Source of the DNA: Fragum whitleyi
Taxonomy: Eukaryota > Mollusca > Bivalvia > Cardiida > Cardiidae
NCBI GenBank assembly: GCA_948146395.1
Contig: OX411556.1
Location: forward strand, 33,447,056 to 33,511,055
DNA length: 64,000 nt
Direction: 5' to 3'
The translations under genes and the position numbers were made by a program. The notes below the pieces were generated by a model. The model made no database searches. It saw only the letters and a program-made list of their open reading frames with translations, and was not told the DNA's origin. Shown here one piece after another: positions 53,263 to 64,000 of the stretch. How positions within the stretch are numbered: the first letter of the stretch is position 1; every line of letters begins with the position of its first letter.

Positions 53263-53652
53263 CAGATTAGTAACATTGTGAAATCAACATTCACTCGATC
53301 AAAACTATTCTAAATAGCTGTCATAGCGCACAATTCGTTCATTCCAATTACTTACAATCACGTCATTCAGACACCCTCTAATTCTTAAAAAAGATATAAT
53401 CTTTCAAACAAATTTATTGGCTGGTTTGGGATTTAAAGCGTTTCTTAAGTCTGCGGAGTCATACAAAAAATACCTTGAATTTATTAAAGGGGGGTGATAG
53501 AATTATCTGAAATTTCGTCCAATTGGACGTTATAAGCGATATTGGACTATCTCCCTTCAATTTCATTCAAAACACGATCCTTCTACTCATTCAATTTAAT
53601 TCAGAAATCATTAAAATCACTCGCCTTGTCAGTTTCCGGTTGTTGTTAACTA
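53263..53652 (-). mobile_element. MITE-A copy, complete (about 390 bp)
   Basis: TA, then CAGATTAGTAACATTGTG. Core ATTAAAGGGGGGTGATAG (six G). Right end decayed: GTCAGTTTCCGG, TTGTTGTTAAC then TA. Confidence 0.8.
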
Positions 53653-55242
53653 CGCATGGCCAACCGGAATTTGAGGTTTTTATCAGGACATTAATTGGTA
53701 AAGGAAAGATGTACGAACTGAAGCGAACTTCTCAACCGCAACTTAGCTTTTGCTCTAAAAGTAACATTTACGTGTCGTATTTGAATCGGACAGGAGTCGA
53801 AATATAACAGAACATACAGCCAGGAAAACACTCTAATTAGTCTCGATCCGAAAAATGTTTAGGAAAACGCCGAATTAATTTAGGATTCCAGGATACACAT
53901 GGTTTCAGATTTAACATGGTAGGCGGGGTAAATCTGACATTTTATGCTTTTGTGAGACCAAGCAATGTCCTTTTTTCGACAATTTCACATTTGACCCAAA
54001 CTTCTATCGAAATTTATCAGCTACTTGAGTCATTTCAGAGAAATTCGGAGAGTAAAATTTTGATTCTCCCAATAAATGTGCCGCTTTTTTGAATTTTGAA
54101 AGGATGGCGCTTATCTTTAATCGTTTGTAAAGGATACAAAGATGTAAATTTCAAATGCTTTATTGTTTTAAGAGCACGCCAAATAAAACGACAATTACTC
54201 TTTAAAAGATGAAATTTAATATATTCAATTATGGTAAATGGAAGGTGGCCGTTTAGAAGTTCGTATCGGTGCATGTATGGATGCATTATGAGATAAATAT
54301 TTCAAAAGTATTAATCCTCCATATGCTGTCGATGTTCGATGTGATAGTTTGATGCTCAAATGTCAAGGTCACTTGTAAAGGTAAGATGTCGAAAATGAGT
54401 TTGTCCCCAGCATTTAACCTGTCTTTATAGATGGAGGTGTTCATATGAAATTTGGTTCGAATTAAGAAATATGCGATGATAATTATCTAGAATTATTGAC
54501 GATATTACAAACTGATACAGAGGTCAATTATAATTCAATTGGAAATTGTAATATTTACAAAAAACAACAAGCGGGCTTCAAGCGATTCGATTGATGTTTG
54601 TACATTCATATCTGAAGACATTTTACCAACTTTTCAGTGGCCAGATCAACCCAGATGAAATGATTCAAACTTTGATCGTACATTTTTCAGTATTGTCCCT
54701 GAAAATCTGCTTTCAGATAGTGACATAAAAAGGATATTGAATGAGTGGTCATTTGATACCGATTACATTAGACGAGCCGAGTTTTTATCTATTTAAGATG
54801 ACGAGTTTATTAAATTCGGTATATTATTGGCATAAATTTGATATTCCAATTATAATAAGAACTGAATTATTGTTAAAAAGGCGTGGAAATTCCAGAACTT
54901 TACAAATTTTAGATTTCCGCGAAACATATAACGCCGTTTAAAAATGACGTCAGCAAATACATTATTATGTCATTTTCACTGTGAAAATACAACGTTTTCA
55001 CTCTCACGACATGTGTCATATTATAAATTGATATATATTGCCACGTGTTCCAGATGTAAACGTTCATGAAACGTATGAGGAAGTAAACTTGGAACGCGAA
55101 TATATTGTAAGCTTGCGCAGGAATAGTTCCTCAACATAAATTCGCATATTCATACACAATTGTTTTTTATGTTGTTCGCTTCATATCATCCCTGAAAGAA
55201 AACTTTTCTGAAGTGTATTAAAAATATCCATTATATCAGAAA
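53653..55242. other. No gene supported
   Basis: Mixed A/T-rich sequence. Around 54330-54480, GCTCAAATGTCAAGGTCAC may be an old trace of tandem repeat O. Short frames at 54035-54286 (minus) and 54741-54941 (plus) have no recognisable domain. Confidence 0.4.
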
Positions 55243-56201
55243 ACAAGAGGGCTAGAATTGCCCTAAACCGCTAACTTAATTTTATTGGTTCAGTAGAAAT
55301 CACCTAAGTAACCATCTTGCAAAGTTTCATCCACATCTGCCTAGCTGCTAAAGGGATGTTATTCTACACAATCGCATGGCCTGGAAGGAAAACTGAAAAC
55401 AATCAAAATTTCAAAAAACAAGTTTTGGGAAGGGTAACCAAGGAATATTTCTGCCAAGTTTGGTTGAAATCCGCCAATCGGTAACTGAGGAGAAGACGTT
55501 TAAAAATTTAAGTCTCCAAATCAGCCCCGCCCTGCAACTCTTTGGGGGTCAATCGAAATTCCACAAACTAGTTTTGAGAAGTGTCGCCAAAGGATCATTT
55601 CTACAGAGTTTGGTGGAAATCCGCCCATACGTTACTGAGAAGAAGATGTTTAAAGATTTCGGGTTCAAACAAGCCCACCTTGCGACGCCTTTATTTGGGG
55701 GTCAATCAAAAATCCACGAACAGGATTTGAGGAGGGTCAACCAAAGAACAATTCTGCCAAGTTTGGTTGAAATCCATACATTGGTTACTGAGGAGAAGAT
55801 GTTTCAAGATTTCGGGCTCAAAATAAGCCCCGCATGCCGCGCCAATATTTGGGGTCAATCAAAAATACCCGAACAGGTTTTGAGAAAGACCACCAAGGAA
55901 CATTTCTGCCAAGTTTGGTTGAAATCCACTTATTGGTTACTGAGGAGAATTTGTTCTAAGATTCCGGGCTCAAAATAAGCCCCGCCCTACCACGCCAATA
56001 TTTGGGTGCCAAAAAAATTCCACGATCAAGTTTCGAAAAGGGTCACCCAAGGAACATTTCCGCCATGTTTGGTTGAAATCCGCCTGAGGAGAAGATGTTT
56101 AAATAATTGTAAACGACTTCCGACTTCCGACGACCGACGCACGACGGACAAAAGCTGATCACAAAAGCTCACACTGAGCACGTTGTGCTCAGATGAGCTA
56201 A
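55243..56201 (+). repeat. Family N element, copy N2, complete (about 0.96 kb)
   Basis: 5' end CAAGAGGGCTAGAATTGCCCT (hairpin AGGGC/GCCCT). Five monomers with GTTTGGTTGAAATCC(G/A)C at about 55460, 55612, 55763, 55915 and 56070, period about 152 bp. 3' end: CGACTTCCGACGACCGACG, then CACTGAGCACGTTGTGCTCAG and ATGAGCTAA. The 172-codon open frame at 55460-55978 spans the array and is a by-product of monomers near a multiple of three in length, not a gene. Confidence 0.85.
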
Positions 56202-56582
56202 AAGGGGAGTAATTTTATCCCAAACAAAAACCTAGTGTCGTATTTAATTTTACGTACTTTCATGAATTAAAAACAATCTTCGCATTAAAGAACACCAAAC
56301 TATTCGATTAGAAAACAAACAAACAAAAAAGTATATTTCCCCTCGTTTAAATAATATTGGAAGCATAATTCGGCGATGACATGGACTGTATCATGTTCCA
56401 ATTGTGTTCCAATTATCTTCCAATATCCTACATAATGTTTGAGAATCGCTGCACATGGCCTTTCTGTTCTAATCTATTCAATTAGTTGTGACATCCCATC
56501 ATTTAAATTTGGTGTCGTAAAGTAATATACAGTAATCTACAGTATATTTCGGTATCTGTTTCGTAGAGTTGGCGTCTAATGT
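56202..56582. other. No feature seen
   Basis: A/T-rich spacer; a small direct repeat TTCCAATTGTGTTCCAATTA near 56397 only. Confidence 0.5.
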
Positions 56583-56700
56583 TCGAACAGAATCGGCATA
56601 TTGATTGCTAAGCTCAAAAACAGGAATAACTGCCTATAACATTTATAGGCAGTTACAGCTCTTTCGCGCTTACCCACAAATATAACGATTCTGTTCGAAA
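56583..56700. repeat. Family J hairpin, copy 2
   Basis: Outer arms TTCGAACAGAATCG / CGATTCTGTTCGAA. Inner stem TAACTGCCTATAA / TTATAGGCAGTTA around CAT. GTTACAGCTCTTTCGCGC parallels GTTACAACTGTTTCGCTC of copy 1 at 31590. Confidence 0.82.
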
Positions 56701-58038
56701 AAAAAGTCGCTTTATTCAATAGCCATGTTGCTAAGATTTAATCAGTTTTAGTTACGACATTTCGAATTTAATCGACGGAATATGATAATGATGACAAACG
56801 CATTATGACATTTTTACTTATTGTATTACATAATACAGAGAATACGGAACGGGTCTTCATTTTTCGCCGCATGGGCATTAGATCTACACAGGGGTCGGAA
56901 ACCTAGGAAATAACACGCAAGCGTAATTTCGCTCCCATGCAATATCCCAGTCAATTCGTGGTAGTTGCCCCATGTTTTCTACTCAATGAATTCCTACATA
57001 CGATTGCAGCTTTAATGCACACCTTGATAATATATACTTAAGGACAAAAGTTCTGTCCGGTTTTGTATTATTCAATAAAGCATTAATTTGAAGGATGATT
57101 TTCAGAAAAAAATGCTGAGCAATATCGGACCTATCTTCAAACCATAGGGGCTGTTTTCAACGGCAATGAATCACAAATGACGTTGATTGCGTCCCAACGA
57201 CGCAAATAACCGTTTAAATTTTTCATGCTGCGTACGACATAGCATAGCAAGGTTTTGCATGAGAGCATGTCTGTATTGATAATCCAATAGGAAAACACTA
57301 CAAGAGTTGGTAGAAAATCGTTTACCTTTCAGATACGTCATTTTCATTTTAGTATGCGTATCATTTTTTGTTGGTTTGTTGTTGGCTCATGAAAGAATGA
57401 CGTTTTCTGCCATTTTTGGATAAACGCGTTTAATTAAGTAGCCGTTGTTTATGATGCATGGCATCTTTTTTTCTGCATGTTAGGGTTCACTTCGTCGCAT
57501 TTATAGCGCCGTTAGTCAGAACAACTGAAACAACGCTATGTAAACCCCTTTCATGTTTTAAGAAAAATCTATGCGCGGTGTTATTAAAATGGATAATGTG
57601 TACAAGTATGCATGGGTTTTGTTCATTGTATTTTGCCCTCCATTGAATTAAACCGGGTCGAAATGAAACAATCTAACGTTATTGTTATTACGTCGTTTGA
57701 GTCTTAGACTGTAGATCACATTTTTACAAAACCACCTAGATTGGAAGGTTTGACCGTCTTCCTTACAATAATTTAACATTTCATTCGTGTTTTATTACTT
57801 CAAAATGAGTTTGCCTTATTTTACATAGTCGCGAAACCGGACAAGACTTATGTCCATTACTATATGTAAGCTAAAAAAAACCTTTGACGTTTATGGAAAT
57901 ACGTTGGGATAATTTATTTATCTGGTTCAAGATCCAATTTGTAGTCATCCGTTAAATCGAAAGTATGTAATGGTGAAGTACTTGATCACTAATTCATTTT
58001 ACGCGTGATCTATATCATACTGAGACATTTTTCATATA
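56701..58038. other. No gene supported; repeat-poor
   Basis: No MITE termini or tRNA-like sequence recognised. The 62-codon frame 57458-57646 begins with a hydrophobic stretch but has no known domain. Confidence 0.4.
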
Positions 58039-58215
58039 CAGTGGTATCGCATTACCTCGAGAGGGCGAAAACTCGAATTCATGCGCAGGCTCGAGCCTCT
58101 TTCTTTATTTTCTTGTTGGTTATTACTGCACTTACTCGAACGCGCGATTGCTCTATCGCTCGAGCAGCAGTCTCAGTCCCGTGGCCGAATTTTACTGCAT
58201 TCCTCGAGCAAAGGG
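58039..58215. mobile_element. Possible pogo-like MITE end
   Basis: TA-CAGTGGTATCGCATTACC, then ACTCGAA, TCGAGC and CTCGAGC motifs recur to 58210. CAGTGG..CCTCGA-type starts are typical of pogo/Tigger-like elements, but no matching right terminus was found. Confidence 0.35.
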
Positions 58216-60879
58216 GTTCGTTCCTTTTTGACATCTATTGTTTTGCATCAAAATTAACCTTCAGTGCGTACTTCGTCCTATCATAAAGAATACCTTTTGG
58301 CCTTTTTCACAGGGTATCGATGAGTCAGACAAAATGTTTTCACACCTTTTTGTATGCCACACTTATACAATTTTAGGGTGTAATGACGGGAATTTAATGA
58401 CAAGAAAGTTATTAAGAGACTTTGAAACAATCATAATACATATGAACATTTTTGTGGAATTAATACTCATTATCATTTTTAAGTCTTTCGAGTCTTTCAA
58501 TGTTTCGGTCGCCAATCGACTGTGTTCGGCACAAAAAATGCGTCTATTTTAAATTGTCTTGAATCACGCTTCATCTTAAATTGTAATCTGCTGAACAAAA
58601 CCTTTTGATATATTCTAGAAAAATATCATAAAAAAGTCTGTATGCTTCTTTCATTGTTTTTAGATGCCATTTATGGAAAAGCCCTTACAATCTAATTATT
58701 TGAGGTACCGAGGAAGTAAGCTTTAAGGGAAACATTGTTAGAAAAGAAGTATTGCTTGCAATCTCGCTTCTCTTCTGACTGATAAAACGTCTAAAACTTA
58801 GTCATTCAGCAACGATAGCTACGAAAATATATAGGGAAGAAATATTATACGTGTTATATAGTGTCTCTCATTCAAATTGTCATATCTAACCTATTTTCAC
58901 TCGTCGTGAAGCAGGGCTGATCAAGGGATGACATAAACATTCTCCAGGAACATAATGTATTTCTTTTCTGTAAAAATTACAATATTGCTATAGGCATGTC
59001 ACGAAAGCGTGAAAAATATGACAACAAATTTGACATATTAGATTGTCATTATTCTTCCGCTCATTGCCCAATATATCCGTGCTACTTTCTAATGACTTCA
59101 TTACGTAACTCTCATTTTACCAGCGTTCGTTGCACGTGATTGAAGTAAACACTGTCACCCGGAGATTTTCGTTAACAAAATGGCAAAGTAATGACTTGTC
59201 TATTTAGTTTAAAGTGTTTTTAAGTGAAGTTTGGTTTATACAAATGTAGTATATTTCCGTGCCAGGCACAGTCTACCATCTTCACACTTGAACTCCTCAA
59301 TCTTCGAATTTCAAGTCGGGTCGGCTGTTTATACCCGGCGCATTTTTTTACTGTCCCAGCAACTTGTCCCTGTTCTCACAGGTTAAGTGCAAACTTAATG
59401 ACCCGAATCTAACCCTTTTTGCTATTGATATATATATTCAAAGGCCTAGTTCAACTTCACTTTTCGGATTCAACGGGGATGTTAAACGTATGAAAGTATA
59501 AACATCCGCTGAACAGACGCCATGTATATGTTGTCTACCTTGTACATAACGCTTTGCATACGCTCGTTCCGTCGGGCGATCAATTGTAATTTTAATCTAC
59601 CAAAAAGGTTTTGAGCTTTCCGAAAAAAAAAAAAAATAGAGCATACTGACTGTCCGCTATGCACGATGTAAATATACTGACGTCAATAAAAACGTGTCAG
59701 TGAAAGTTTGCCATTTCTTTTCTATAAGGCATATCCCATCAAGATAAATATAGGTTAGCTTTAAGAAACATCACTTAACACATGACAAAATGAAAACAAT
59801 TCGATTTCGTGAGACTTTTATGCCTAAATATGAGTAGGGGCCACAAAGCTTTTAAAAAAACCTGTCCCTTCAAAACACTATTTTCTCATCGCGAAATTAC
59901 AAGTGTCTCTTGACCATTCGATATGCCAGTGATTTACACAAAGGGTTTTGAGAAATTCTGCCTTGTTTTGGTGCAAGGCAAAATCTCGATTACTGTGATC
60001 GCGTATTTTAAGTCTTTAAATAAGGTCGATCTCAGAAAATCATAAGCATAAACGTAAGCATGGGCCAGGTCTAAGAAATGTTAAATTAGTGCTTTTTGTA
60101 AACCTTAGTCAGATATGATTTCGTAGACATGGTCAAAGTGGGCCGCTCGTGACGGCTGACGATAAGGCAACGAGATCCGGGACAACGTCATTGACGTGTG
60201 CTGTATGTGATTACAAAACATTTAACAAAGCATGCACAGGGGCTTTTGGATAATCAAGAAGTCATAGTGTTGGGAGAAATCGCATCGGAGATCTCGAATT
60301 CACAAGACCAGTTATGCAATAGAATCCGATGTGATCCAAATTTTACATCAAATTCATTGCCTATTCTTTCTCAAGTAAAAAGCCAATCCGTTTTGTTACA
60401 CGTGCTATTACAGAGTATCTAACTAAAATTTAAGCTAATACCATATTCTTATAAGCTGCCTCTCCGGTATATAATCCAAGACAACCCTCGTGAAGTGTCT
60501 TTTAATGACGTTTACGTAAACGTCTTTATATGCCGCATAATGTTCGGGAACGTACAGTTGATCGTCTAGAAAAGTAGAGCGATATTCATATTCTCCAGAA
60601 CATGTTTATGCAATATTCATGGTTCAATGAGCAGAAGACTTGATGCTTTGGTCATCATTCAATGTGTTGAATCTTGTTATTGTATCGAATTAAGGGGTGC
60701 ACATCATTGAAGCTGGATAACTACTCTTTTAAAACCGACTCAAGAACAGGTCTTCTTTGATGTGGAGCGCAATCAATGATCCTTCAATATGAATAAATAT
60801 TTTTCAACGTGGATGAAAACGTAGAGAGGACTGAATTATCAGGTTTGCAGTAAGTGTATTAAATGGAAGTAACACGGAT
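58216..60879. other. No gene supported; repeat-poor
   Basis: The largest stretch with no recognised repeat. Frames 58005-58286 and 58238-58552 (plus, about 100 codons each) have no known domain or conserved context. It may flank a gene outside the window, but nothing inside shows it. Confidence 0.4.
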
Positions 60880-61395
60880 ATGTATGTACATACCCGTATG
60901 CATCACGCAAAAGTCCTTGATCCGAGTTGTGTCCAACTTGTTTCCGTTCAAAGTACGAGGCACATACTTCAAATGCTCTATGCAACTGCTACAACAACAC
61001 CCGGTAACCCTATCGGAGCTGGCATCCGTTCTTATCCGCTAGGCTTCCGAAAAACACCCACTCGACATCCCTGTTACATACTTTACACATCCGATATTTT
61101 CCGTTCTGTTTTCGCAAACTTTGGACGATATGGTCAGCTTTTATCAAGCGTTTTAGATGGAAAATTTGCTCTTCCGCCATGTCCGTTTTTGCTAACGCTT
61201 TCGTGTCCGTTTGTCATTGTGATCGGGTCTAAAAATCGATTGTTTCCCTTCGGCAAAGCACGATTAACACGTGAATCTAATCTTAAAGTTGGAGTAGACG
61301 TGAGAGTTCTGAAAACCTTAAGCGTCCTTTATTCTACTGAATCGATTATATTTGGTCAACTACTTGAACTTCAGTTGTGCATCGATATACATTGA
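60880..61395 (+). other. 171-codon open frame of unknown meaning
   Basis: One of the longest open frames in the window outside recognised repeats. The predicted product has no transmembrane segment or motif that I recognise, and is Leu/Ser/Arg-rich. It has no neighbours to give context and no second copy here. Base composition is somewhat richer in C than its surroundings. Chance, an old transposon piece or a single exon are all possible; I cannot assign a function. Confidence 0.2.
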
Positions 61396-61440
61396 GTCTC
61401 CTACTAAACAACCTTTGAAATCTGATGAGTACATTTATAA

Positions 61441-61637
61441 TTCGAGCCTGTGTGTGACATTTCCTACAATTTCAAATATGCGCTAAGCAACGCTTCTGAC
61501 CAGCCTGTGCATCCGGTCTCAATGTCTAAAAGATTATGTAGACCATCGGGTAACTTTATATTTACACTATGTGGCTGTCTATGCTACTCAATATGTGCAC
61601 CTCAAATTGTTGGAAATGCAACACACAAGCTTATTTA
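61441..61637. mobile_element. Element I copy 3 (about 197 bp)
   Basis: Left end CGAGCCTGTGTGTGACATTT, CCTACAATTT; right end AAATTGTTGGAAATGCAAC, ACACAAGCTTAT, inverted. The middle includes TATGTGGCTGTC, as in copy 1. Non-coding. Confidence 0.75.
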
Positions 61638-62184
61638 ATAATGGAGTTTGTTTTATTATATTTAATTGTATTTGACAGAAATTAAATACAATCCTCAATC
61701 ACACTTGCTAACAAACAGAGACAATGTTGTTGTTGTTGTTTTAATTGGGTCGCCTGCTTAATAGCCAGTTTTCCTACACATTTCCGGCTATACTTATGTA
61801 TGTCAATATTGAAAGCTAATGCTAAACAATGGTCAATGTTCAAATACCTTATACCCCCTGTTGGCAGCTTTGGCCATGACAATATGTTCCGTGACTCAAG
61901 AATAAACGGATTACGCCAAATCTAGATGTCAAGAAATATCAGTAAGGCAGACTGGTCTATGTTTAATCAAAGCAGTGAACGTACTGATTGTGAACGATTC
62001 TGCTGGATTTCTGGAACGAAACGTTCGTTCACCAAAAATGACACGATAAGGCTATGACATTCATTCGGTACTTAAGGTTATTCTTTTCAAAACGAAGCGT
62101 GACTGCATTTTAAGAATGATAGGCATCGTCTCTCTGCTGTGCAAATTCCATCGAAATAGGCGAAGAAAGCTTCCCTGGATAACA
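61638..62184. other. No feature seen
   Basis: Includes a short GTTGTTGTTGTT run near 61727-61740; otherwise no recognised repeat or coding signal. Confidence 0.5.
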
Positions 62185-62427
62185 AATGAGTCTGTGCGTG
62201 ACGTTTCCAACAATTTTACTCAGCGCGGGGTAAAAACGTTAAGAAGCGTTGACAACGACACAATGCATTAATAATATATGCTGGCCGCATGAAGATGGAT
62301 AAAGACCTTATCTATCTATATCGCGTATAGAGAAAATTCTTGTCAGACAATGCAGATGCACAGGCTGGCCAGAAACTTTGCTTTGCGCACATTTAAAATT
62401 GTTGGAAATGTTACGCGCATGCTCAAA
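62185..62427. mobile_element. Element I copy 4 (about 243 bp)
   Basis: Left end AATGAGTCTGTGCGTGACGT, TTCCAACAATTTT; right end AAAATTGTTGGAAATGTTAC, GCGCATGCTCAA, inverted. Middle diverged. Confidence 0.75.
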
Positions 62428-62654
62428 TATAATACTATCCGTCTTGAAAGGAAAAAAGACAACATGTTTTCGAAAGAAAGGGTACTTCTCTGGTGCCAGT
62501 CTATTAAATCAGTATAAGGAAAATAAACATGGAGTACAGCGTGATATCAAACTCTGATGCTAGCAATATCGTGAGTCGTTTGTCTTTCATGTACACCCCA
62601 CGAACAAGCCTTTTCCCTTGATGTATCGAAACAATTATATCTAAAATTCAACCT

Positions 62655-63130
62655 ATGGTGATAGTGGTCAACATAACTGAAAACGCAGTGGATAAGCTTT
62701 CTCAGGGCTTAAAACCAGATAAAGCTCCCGCGCCTAGATTAATTGAAGGAATTACACATTGAGATTACTCCTAGCCTCACATAAGAATTTCACTTGCCTT
62801 TTGGCACAGGTAAAATACTTGATGATTGGAAACACGCCTCTATTCCATCAGCTTTAAGAAGGAAGTTACGAACACATATTCCTTACTTAGGATTAAAATA
62901 ATGGAACACATCATTGTTTCAAATATAAGGTCCTTTTCAATGAACACAGGTTACTCAGCGATTTTCAAAATGGGTTACGGTCCTAGCACAATTGAGAATC
63001 ACAGCTAGTTAGTTTCAATCAAGAACGCTATGGCAGGATTGAATAGGGTTAACAAACAGATATCAGTGGTTATGGACTTTAGCAGAGCAATTGATAAACA
63101 ACGAAAACTGGTTCTAAATCTAAACGTCAA
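62655..63130 (+). pseudogene. LINE RT, fingers and motif A
   Basis: Frames pieced across stops give LSQGLKPDKAPAPRLIEG, ITPSLT, FHLPFGTGKILDDWKHASI, RIKIMEHIIVSNIRSF and, after one stop, ISVVMDFSRAIDKQRKLVLN. MDFSRA.DK is motif A with the catalytic aspartate retained. These match the LK.DKAPGPDG, DDWK.A, K.ME.I and LDFSKAFD positions of LINE reverse transcriptases. At least two in-frame stops and one frameshift; not functional. Confidence 0.8.
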
Positions 63131-63144
63131 CAATTAAATACCCC

Positions 63145-63564
63145 TATAGGTAGATTTTGCGCGATGAGCCGTGAAATCTACTTTTAACCGTTAGATTCCC
63201 ACTCCATTTTTTCGATTTAGATAAAACAGGCATAAACAACACTTTAAGAAAAGTTACAATTTACCTGTCAAATGGTATTTTTAAATTGTCTTAAATCGTA
63301 AGGTTTACTCATGCACGTATTTTCATAATTGAACAGTTGAAGCCAAGGTATTAGATTCGCTTCCTATCTTATGCTTTTAAGATATACCCAATAAACCTTT
63401 GGTTATGGACTCGGCTCCACGTCATACTCATACATGTAATTTCATAATTGAAGCCTAGGGATTTAATTCAATTCCTATCCTATACTTTAAAGATATATCC
63501 GATAAACCTTTGGTAATGGACTCGGCACCTACGCCACGGCTCAGTTTTGAAAATACATCTATAG
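63145..63564 (-). mobile_element. Element P copy 3, nested in the LINE, internally duplicated
   Basis: On the plus strand it runs from CTATAGGTAGATTTTGC to GAAAATACATCTATAG, inverted termini as in copies 1 and 2 but in opposite orientation. The 420-bp length is explained by a direct duplication of about 115 bp: CATAATTGA..AAGCC..GG and ATAAACCTTTGGT.ATGG each occur twice (63330-63415 and 63445-63530). Confidence 0.8.
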
Positions 63565-63845
63565 TACTCTCTGATGTGCTTCAAGTGTCTTTGCTAAGCC
63601 CCTGTCTCTTTCGTTTTTTTTAATTAATCAGTCATCAAATGGTTCAAATTCCGACTCTATGGGGACGACGCAATTACTTATCTTACAATTAATACCGACG
63701 AAGATGCCCACAAAGTACAAAAATAGATCTCCATTCACTAGACTCTTGGGAAAAATGACTGGGCAACGGAATTTAACCCAGACAAATGCGAATTATTTTA
63801 CAACAATAACACGAAAGAGAACATTATTTCTTTAAGGTTATTTCA
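63565..63845 (+). pseudogene. LINE RT, motifs B and C
   Basis: DVLQVSLLSPCLFRFF sits where motif B (G.PQGS.L.P.LF) is expected. After a frame change, LYGDDAITYLTINTDEDAH gives motif C as YGDD, with both aspartates present, followed by NPDKCE-like sequence in another frame. Stops follow. It is the continuation of 62655-63130 across the P insertion. Confidence 0.78.
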
Positions 63846-64000
63846 ATATAGAATAGTACCAGGGCGGAATGGGAGAGCACTCGGATCTAAGCGCTGTTTT
63901 TAGTCATGAAACCCCGTGTCACGATAGAGTTGATATTCAAATTTTTTAAAAACTTGTTTTTAGTTATTGTAGAGGCTCAACAGAAATACGATTAAAAGTA

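Larger units (their letters stand above)
62640..63845 (+). mobile_element. Broken CR1/Jockey-like LINE fragment, interrupted by element P
   Basis: Plus-strand remnants of an RT appear in the right order on both sides of a P insertion at 63145-63564. Stops and frameshifts abound. Neither the endonuclease nor the 3' end is present, and the homology fades by about 63845. The motif set (DKAP.P, DDWK.A, IMEHI, MDFSRA.DK, SPCLF, YGDD) resembles Jockey/CR1-type RT rather than the L2-like LINE at the left edge. Confidence 0.82.

Noticed and set aside
55460..55978. 172-codon open frame on the plus strand
   Set aside because: It runs through five N-repeat monomers; its repeated peptide (KFH..VLR, EIR..VTEEKMF) is the translation of the repeat. 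No independent coding sign.

Overview
The window reads as repeat-dominated, AT-rich nuclear DNA from an animal, most likely a bivalve mollusc (perhaps a heterodont clam). This rests on the repeat types: tRNA-headed SINEs with a 3' region like the molluscan RUDI/V-SINE group, CR1/L2-like LINE fragments, and the 'AAGAGGGCC ... GAGCTAA' dispersed repeat that I associate with bivalve genomes. No intact host gene, splice-supported exon, true tRNA or rRNA gene, CRISPR array or viral gene could be supported. Most open reading frames are short and look like chance, or are shadows of repeats. Element classes given here come from termini and flanks only; no database was searched.

Region by region. 1-2.4 kb: a 5'-truncated, multiply broken LINE on the minus strand (endonuclease remnant, then reverse transcriptase), abutting the 3' tail of another LINE. 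2.7-36.8 kb: a dense field of one miniature inverted-repeat element, called MITE-A here (termini CAGTTAA(T/C)AACATCGTG, about 390-470 bp, flanked by TA), mixed with other small foldback elements (families C, D, E, F, G, I, J, L, P, R), two 221-bp piggyBac-like MITEs with perfect TTAA flanks, SINEs and ~150-bp-monomer arrays (family N). 37-47.7 kb: MITE-A is absent. This stretch holds P and F elements, an N copy split by a ~1.1-kb inverted-repeat element, several SINEs, and a ~4.2-kb segment bounded by inverted repeats in which a GTAAC..GTTAC motif recurs. 47.7-53.7 kb: MITE-A returns, one copy cut in two by an N element. 53.7-62.6 kb: the repeat-poorest part, with one N array and a few foldbacks. 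62.6-64 kb: a second broken LINE on the plus strand, interrupted by a P element between its reverse transcriptase motifs A and B.

Nothing encodes an active transposase, so the elements appear non-autonomous or dead. Nesting gives relative ages: MITE-A copies predate the piggyBac MITE, E, D and N3 insertions into them; the LINE at 62.6 kb predates its P insert; the N5 array predates the 1.1-kb insert. The best leads for new biology are the N family, whose short 5' hairpin changes sequence but keeps its pairing between copies, and the 43.2-47.4 kb segment.
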